Under the pieces are notes generated by a model. The model ran no database searches. It worked only from the letters and a program-made list of their open reading frames with translations, and was not told where the DNA came from. The translations under genes were made by a program, and so were the position numbers. From Desulfosporosinus sp. (GTDB lineage Bacteria; Bacillota; Desulfitobacteriia; Desulfitobacteriales; Desulfitobacteriaceae): 64,000 nt of DNA. Position 1 is the stretch's first letter; the number at the start of each line of letters is the position of its first letter. Where the stretch lies: NCBI GenBank assembly GCA_003513495.1, contig DOPM01000038.1:90164-154163 (forward strand), in the 5' to 3' direction. Positions 59,565 to 64,000 of the stretch are shown here, one piece after another.

Positions 59565-60987
59565 TGACATTATTACCATAGGATTCTATTTTACGATAGA
59601 GATTTCTTACACTAATGCCTAGTAGCTTGGCAGCTTGAGATCTATTTCCCTCAGCAAATTTCAGAGTTGAAAGAATATAGAGTCTTTCAACCTCTTCAAG
59701 ACTTGGATAACCCAGTTCTTTTTGTAGTGCATACCTTTGTACGAATTCCGTGTCATATTCGTTTGCCTGCTCGATCTGCTTACTTTCTTGGCTTACATCT
59801 CCTCTATATTCCTCTGGCCAAATATCCTGAGGCTGAATCACATCACCCGTAGCCAAAATCTGACCACGTTTAATTAAATGGGAGAGTTCACGGATATTGC
59901 CAGGAAAATCATAGTCTAACAACCTTTTCTTTGACTCTTCAGAAAGTACATAGTTAACTCTAAACCCATCTTCTTGATTTACTGGGGATATCTTCAGAAA
60001 ATACTCCGCCAGCAGAAGAATATCACTTTTACGTTGCCGTAGGGACGGCACATCTAAAGAAATAGCATTTAGCCGATAGAATAAATCCTGTCGAAATCGA
60101 TCTAGATTCATTTCATTTTGTAAATCACGATTGGTAGCAGCAACAATTCGAACATTAACCTGACGAAGTCGATTATCCCCAACACGCCTAAATTCTCCAG
60201 TTTCTAAAAAACGTAAAAGTTTTACCTGAACCGATAGAGGCATTTCTCCGATCTCATCTAAAAATAGAGTACCTTGATTCGCCATTTCTACTAGACCTAT
60301 TTTTTTACTTCCAGCACCAGTAAATGAACCTTTTTCATGACCAAAAAGTTCACTTTCAATAAGAGTTTCGGGGATAGCACCACAGTTTATGGGGATATAG
60401 GCGCCGTCGGAACGTGGACTCCAAAGATGCACTGCCCGAGCAATGAGTTCTTTACCGCTCCCACTTTCTCCACGGATTAGAACGGATTCATCAGATTGAG
60501 CAACTTTCTTGGTAATAGTCAAAAGATTTTTTAGCAAAGGGCTTTCCCCAATAATCTCTAACTCTGAGGTTTGCCTACTGAGAACTTCTCGAAGACCCTT
60601 GTTTTCGATCATCAATTTTCGCTGATCACAGGCTTTTTGCAGGGTTATTTCCAGCTCGGACAAATTACAAGGTTTCGTCAGGTAATCAAATGCACCTAAT
60701 TTCATTGCCTCTATAGCAGATTCAATGGTTCCATGTCCAGTTAGCATAATAATTTGTACGTCTGGTTGCTGCCCTTTAATTTTTTCTAATAAGTCAAGTC
60801 CATTGCCATCAGGCAACTTTAAATCTAATAGTATCCCATCAAAAAGATTTGCCCTCAAAAGTTCAAGACCCTCTTGAATTGTGCCTGTCTCAAGAACCTC
60901 ATACCCTTTACGGCTTAATCGTTTGCTGATGACGGATCGCAGCTCAGCTTCGTCATCAAGGATCAGTATCCGATGTTTGTACGTCAT
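59557..60987 (-). CDS. NtrC-family sigma-54-dependent response regulator
   Basis: A 476-residue regulator: receiver (1-120) with Asp55 (LLDLKLPD), AAA+ domain (about 145-375) with Walker A GESGSGKE (173-180) and the sigma-54 contact loop GSFTGA (220-225), and a C-terminal Fis-type helix-turn-helix (NRSQAAKLLGISVRNLYRK). No sensor kinase gene is adjacent, so it is an orphan here. It lies directly upstream of the YeiH operon, whose promoter and enhancer sites fit its mechanism. Confidence 0.94.
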   Translation of the reverse strand: MTYKHRILILDDEAELRSVISKRLSRKGYEVLETGTIQEGLELLRANLFDGILLDLKLPDGNGLDLLEKIKGQQPDVQIIMLTGHGTIESAIEAMKLGAFDYLTKPCNLSELEITLQKACDQRKLMIENKGLREVLSRQTSELEIIGESPLLKNLLTITKKVAQSDESVLIRGESGSGKELIARAVHLWSPRSDGAYIPINCGAIPETLIESELFGHEKGSFTGAGSKKIGLVEMANQGTLFLDEIGEMPLSVQVKLLRFLETGEFRRVGDNRLRQVNVRIVAATNRDLQNEMNLDRFRQDLFYRLNAISLDVPSLRQRKSDILLLAEYFLKISPVNQEDGFRVNYVLSEESKKRLLDYDFPGNIRELSHLIKRGQILATGDVIQPQDIWPEEYRGDVSQESKQIEQANEYDTEFVQRYALQKELGYPSLEEVERLYILSTLKFAEGNRSQAAKLLGISVRNLYRKIESYGNNVMT

Positions 60988-61253
60988 AGTTAAACCACCT
61001 TATCTAAGAAAGCAAAATTGACTCACCAGAGTTAGACTTTCATCTTCATTGTACCAAATGAAAAGGAATATAACATCCATCTGGTGATATTTCCAAAAAG
61101 TGTATATAATTATTTAGGGGCCTTAATAAATTCTTAACATTTGATCCCTCTATTTAACACATTTACTTGTTATACTATAATAAGTTTTGCTTGTCCTTAA
61201 ATAACAATAATTATTCTAGCAATAGTTATAGAAAATTAGCAATGGGAGGGCCA

Positions 61254-63356
61254 ATGATACTTCAGCGGATTTCAAATAATGTTCCCTGTTTTAGACGACA
61301 TAATAGACTGCTTAATCTGAGTTTAATCACTTGTCTACCCTTATTTATGCTATTGGCCTTAGAGTCAGTTTATAGGGGTAATTTATCAAGTACCTTTTCG
61401 TGGTTTATACAATACTCAAAACAGTTCTTACTTAGTTATGTCTTGATGTTTGGAGTTATTAATCTTTTTTATATCTTAAAACGGAGGCTTTATATTGCTA
61501 TAGGGATCTTATTCCTATCTCTTTTATCATTTATAGGGCTTATAAGCAGACAAAAACTAATTTTGAGAGGAGAACCCCTTTTGCCTTGGGACTTTATCCT
61601 TGGCCAAGAAGCTATAAATATATCTAAAGAATTTACTGGCACTATCGAATTCATTCCCTTTGTATATATTTTTGTTATAACATTCGTTCTTTTACTATTA
61701 ATTCCTTTTATTCCCAAGGAATCCTTTAATTGGAGAGGAAAGCTTGCAGCATTTCTGATTTCTTTAACCGTGCTCCTCTCTTTTTCTTCAGACGTATTAT
61801 CACTTGAAAAGACTTTTTCGCTTCAGCAAATTAATTGGAGCCAAAAACTTAATTATGAGGAAAACGGTATGCTGCTAGGCTTTATCCTTAATACAACCAA
61901 TCTATCCGTTGAGGAGCCGAACAATTACGATCAGGAGTTCGTTGGAAAAATAGTGAGGGATTCAACGCCAGCTTATGCTGTCGATTCAAACTTTAAGCCA
62001 AACATTATCTTCGTCATGAGTGAAGCTTTTTGGGATCCTACTCTGCTAGAGGAAGTTTCATTTAGCGCAGACCCCATCCCCTACTTTCGATCTCTACAGA
62101 AAGAGCAAACTAATGGAGTGATGCTTTCTCCTGTGTATGGGGGCGGAACAGCTAACACTGAATTCGAAGTAATAACAGGATTATCAACTCAATTCCTCCC
62201 TAAAGGTGTGATTCCTTATGTTGAATATGTTCGTAAGCCTACTGAAGGACTACCAGCTATCTTGAAAAAACAAGGGTACGAGTCAACGGCTATTCACACC
62301 TATGATAACTGGTTTTATGGCCGTAATAACGTTTATAAAAACCTGGCCTTTGATAAGTTCATTAGCAAAGAATTCTTTGATCATCCGGAGTATAACGGTC
62401 AGTATATTCGCGACACAGAACTTTCTCAGAGAATCCTTGAAGAGGTAAAGCGAACAGAGAAACCCGATTTTGTTTATGCAGTATCGATGCAGGCCCATGG
62501 ACCTTACTCTACAGAAGAAAACCCTGATAACTTAATTGAAGTCAATGGTAACATAAGTCCGGCGTCCAAGGCTATTTTAGAAAACTACACTCAAATTGTT
62601 TCCGATGTGGATCAGTCTCTTAAACTATTAATTGAAGGGTTAGAGCAGTCGGATGAACCCTCCATCGTAGTTTTCTTTGGAGATCACTTACCTATGCTAG
62701 GGGCAAACTTTGACGTTTATAAAGAAGCAAATTTCTTCCAAGATGAACTCGATTACCAAGATTATCTGAATATGTATAGTGTCCCCTTTGTGGTATGGGA
62801 TAACTATTCAAATACCAAGGAAGAACTTCGTCTATCCTCGAATTTTCTAAGCGCATATATTTTGGAACGTGCCAAAAAATCAGGTAGTCCTACGACAGAC
62901 TTCTTGCATTCTCTTACTCAAAAGGGTTCGAGTGTTGTCATTAGTGAACATCATCGACAGAGGGAGCACATTTCCGCTGAACAAGTCCTTCAGTATCAAT
63001 TACTTCAATATGATCTTCTTTTTGGAAACGAGTATGCTTACCAGTCAAAGCCAGATCACAAACCACAAGCGAATAATGAGTACGTTTTAGGGGATGGTCG
63101 AGCTCTCATTCTCAATGCTACTCCCCCTCAATCGTCGGTTATTGGGATACAAGGGGAAAATTTCATTCATGATCATAAAGTTTATGTCAACGGCCAACTA
63201 GTTAAAACAGATTTTGAAAATCCCACCTATATAACTGCCAATCTTCCCGAACGCTTAAATCTTAAGGCTGGAGCTTTAGATATTCAGGTTAAGTTAACGG
63301 ATAGCATGGGAAATATCATTTCGGAGTCCAACACCTTTAAGTTGGAGGCCTTTTAA
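61254..63356 (+). CDS. LTA-synthase-family sulfatase-fold enzyme
   Basis: A 700-residue membrane enzyme. Five N-terminal membrane segments lie within about 20-185, followed by an extracytoplasmic sulfatase/alkaline-phosphatase-fold domain (about 245-590). The metal/nucleophile pattern is kept: Glu in FVMSEAFWDP, Thr in GGGTANTEFEV, and Asp-His in FFGDHLPMLG. It probably transfers glycerol phosphate, as in LtaS. The last 95 residues look like an IPT/TIG-like domain, an uncommon addition. The ATG at 61254 follows GGGAGGG. Confidence 0.88.
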   Translation: MILQRISNNVPCFRRHNRLLNLSLITCLPLFMLLALESVYRGNLSSTFSWFIQYSKQFLLSYVLMFGVINLFYILKRRLYIAIGILFLSLLSFIGLISRQKLILRGEPLLPWDFILGQEAINISKEFTGTIEFIPFVYIFVITFVLLLLIPFIPKESFNWRGKLAAFLISLTVLLSFSSDVLSLEKTFSLQQINWSQKLNYEENGMLLGFILNTTNLSVEEPNNYDQEFVGKIVRDSTPAYAVDSNFKPNIIFVMSEAFWDPTLLEEVSFSADPIPYFRSLQKEQTNGVMLSPVYGGGTANTEFEVITGLSTQFLPKGVIPYVEYVRKPTEGLPAILKKQGYESTAIHTYDNWFYGRNNVYKNLAFDKFISKEFFDHPEYNGQYIRDTELSQRILEEVKRTEKPDFVYAVSMQAHGPYSTEENPDNLIEVNGNISPASKAILENYTQIVSDVDQSLKLLIEGLEQSDEPSIVVFFGDHLPMLGANFDVYKEANFFQDELDYQDYLNMYSVPFVVWDNYSNTKEELRLSSNFLSAYILERAKKSGSPTTDFLHSLTQKGSSVVISEHHRQREHISAEQVLQYQLLQYDLLFGNEYAYQSKPDHKPQANNEYVLGDGRALILNATPPQSSVIGIQGENFIHDHKVYVNGQLVKTDFENPTYITANLPERLNLKAGALDIQVKLTDSMGNIISESNTFKLEAF

Positions 63357-63401
63357 TCTCATCTCTTACACAAGATTTGACAAAAAGCTCCCTATTTTAA
63401 A

Positions 63402-63449
63402 AAAACAACTCCCTCAGAGCACCATAGGTACTTTTGAGGGAGTTGTTTT
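63402..63449. terminator. Terminator between converging genes
   Basis: AAAACAACTCCCTCA (63402-63416) pairs perfectly with TGAGGGAGTTGTTTT (63435-63449). Confidence 0.8.
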
Positions 63450-63468
63450 ACTGCTACTTAGATAATAG

Positions 63469-64000
63469 TTACGCCTGTACCTGAGCCTCTTCGGCAATCC
63501 CTGCCATCAATAAACCCAGTATACGTTCGTCCGCTTCTTCAACTGGTATGACCTTCATAATCCTTCCCTCGTAAAGAACTGCTATGCGATCACATACGTT
63601 GGTTAATTCTTCTAGATCCTCTGAGATTAACAAGACTCCTATACCGTTGCTGCGAGCCTCTAGGAGTTTACTATGCAAATATTCCGTTGCTCCAATGTCT
63701 AGTCCTCGAGTAGGATATGCAGCTACCAGAGCCACAGGCTTTCGTGTTATTTCCCTAGCTAATACAACCCGCTGGATGTTTCCACCGGATAGTCTTCCTG
63801 TAGGGGTTTCGAGGGTGGGTGTTTTGATACCGTACTTTTCCACTTGGGATGAGCTGTGGGACATTATCGTTCGGTTTTGGAGAAGGAAATGCTTAGTAAA
63901 GGGCGGTTGGTGATGGTCCTTTAAGATAAGATTTTCCCAAATACTAAAAGAAGGAATCGTCCCTACATGTATCCGATCCTCCGGGATATACCCCAAACCC
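63469..64000 (-). CDS. ABC transporter ATPase, C-terminal part (partial)
   Basis: A gene truncated by the window edge; 175-odd C-terminal residues are visible, beginning around GYIPEDR. The ABC signature LSGGNIQRVVLAREI and TRGLDIGATEYLH place it with the double-domain sugar/nucleoside importer ATPases (YufO/RbsA-like), in their second domain. Walker B reads VALVAAYPTRGLD without the usual acidic residue, as is common in this second domain. Permease and lipoprotein genes presumably lie outside the window. Confidence 0.85.
   Translation of the reverse strand, partial: GLGYIPEDRIHVGTIPSFSIWENLILKDHHQPPFTKHFLLQNRTIMSHSSSQVEKYGIKTPTLETPTGRLSGGNIQRVVLAREITRKPVALVAAYPTRGLDIGATEYLHSKLLEARSNGIGVLLISEDLEELTNVCDRIAVLYEGRIMKVIPVEEADERILGLLMAGIAEEAQVQA

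Noticed and set aside
57421..60987. A two-component pair next to YeiH
   Set aside because: The regulator is present but no sensor kinase gene lies beside it within the window.

Overview
The window reads as chromosomal DNA of a low-GC, anaerobic, Gram-positive bacterium of the Clostridia, most like Desulfosporosinus/Desulfitobacterium. The clues are AGGAGG-type ribosome binding sites with many TTG starts, the mercury-methylation pair hgcA/hgcB, a eukaryotic-type hexokinase, small Clostridia-type families (DUF2935, DUF2680, YmaF, DUF4342) and a lipoteichoic-acid-synthase-like enzyme. The genus is an inference. No rRNA, tRNA, phage, intact insertion sequence or CRISPR array is visible.

Layout. 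1-1.5 kb: a bacillithiol-type deacetylase pair (yojF-like, bshB2). 1.4-5.8 kb: two small unknown genes, then hgcB, hgcA, an ArsR-family repressor and a homocysteine S-methyltransferase-like gene. The arsR-hgcA segment is flanked by two inverted copies of a strongly structured repeat, and its promoter is embedded in palindromic operators. 6-8.7 kb: a DUF4342 protein with a two-component system. 8.8-24 kb: mixed housekeeping and accessory genes: queC, PQ-loop protein, hexokinase, thiolase, rhodanese, DUF2935 protein, a cassette of small single-span membrane proteins, HxlR regulator with a flavoprotein, MgtC-like protein, and a MocR regulator divergent from pyridoxal kinase.

24.3-37.3 kb is one long leftward chemosensory operon: tetR, cheY, cheA, cheW, an MCP, cheR, cheB, cheD, a hybrid kinase, a receiver protein, cheX and an HD-GYP protein. 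It has a recognisable promoter and a TetR-type palindrome at its head, and no flagellar genes nearby. It is followed at 37.4-45.7 kb by two further hybrid kinases, a broken substrate-binding protein gene and a soluble MCP, so 24-46 kb is almost wholly signal transduction.

46-64 kb: cell-wall proteins (an M14 peptidase with PG-binding and LysM modules, a protein of six PG-binding modules, an LTA-synthase-like enzyme), a diguanylate cyclase, a His-rich YmaF protein, a radical SAM protein, a DUF2889 protein, an acetyl-CoA hydrolase/transferase, and a YeiH-type transporter. The transporter appears to be driven by a sigma-54 promoter and a neighbouring NtrC-type response regulator; three tandem TGACA-N3-TGTCA palindromes lie upstream. 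The window ends inside an ABC transporter ATPase gene.

The strongest leads are the regulated hgcAB locus with its flanking structured repeats, the sigma-54/YeiH circuit, and the unexplained cassette of small membrane proteins at 16.8-18.1 kb.
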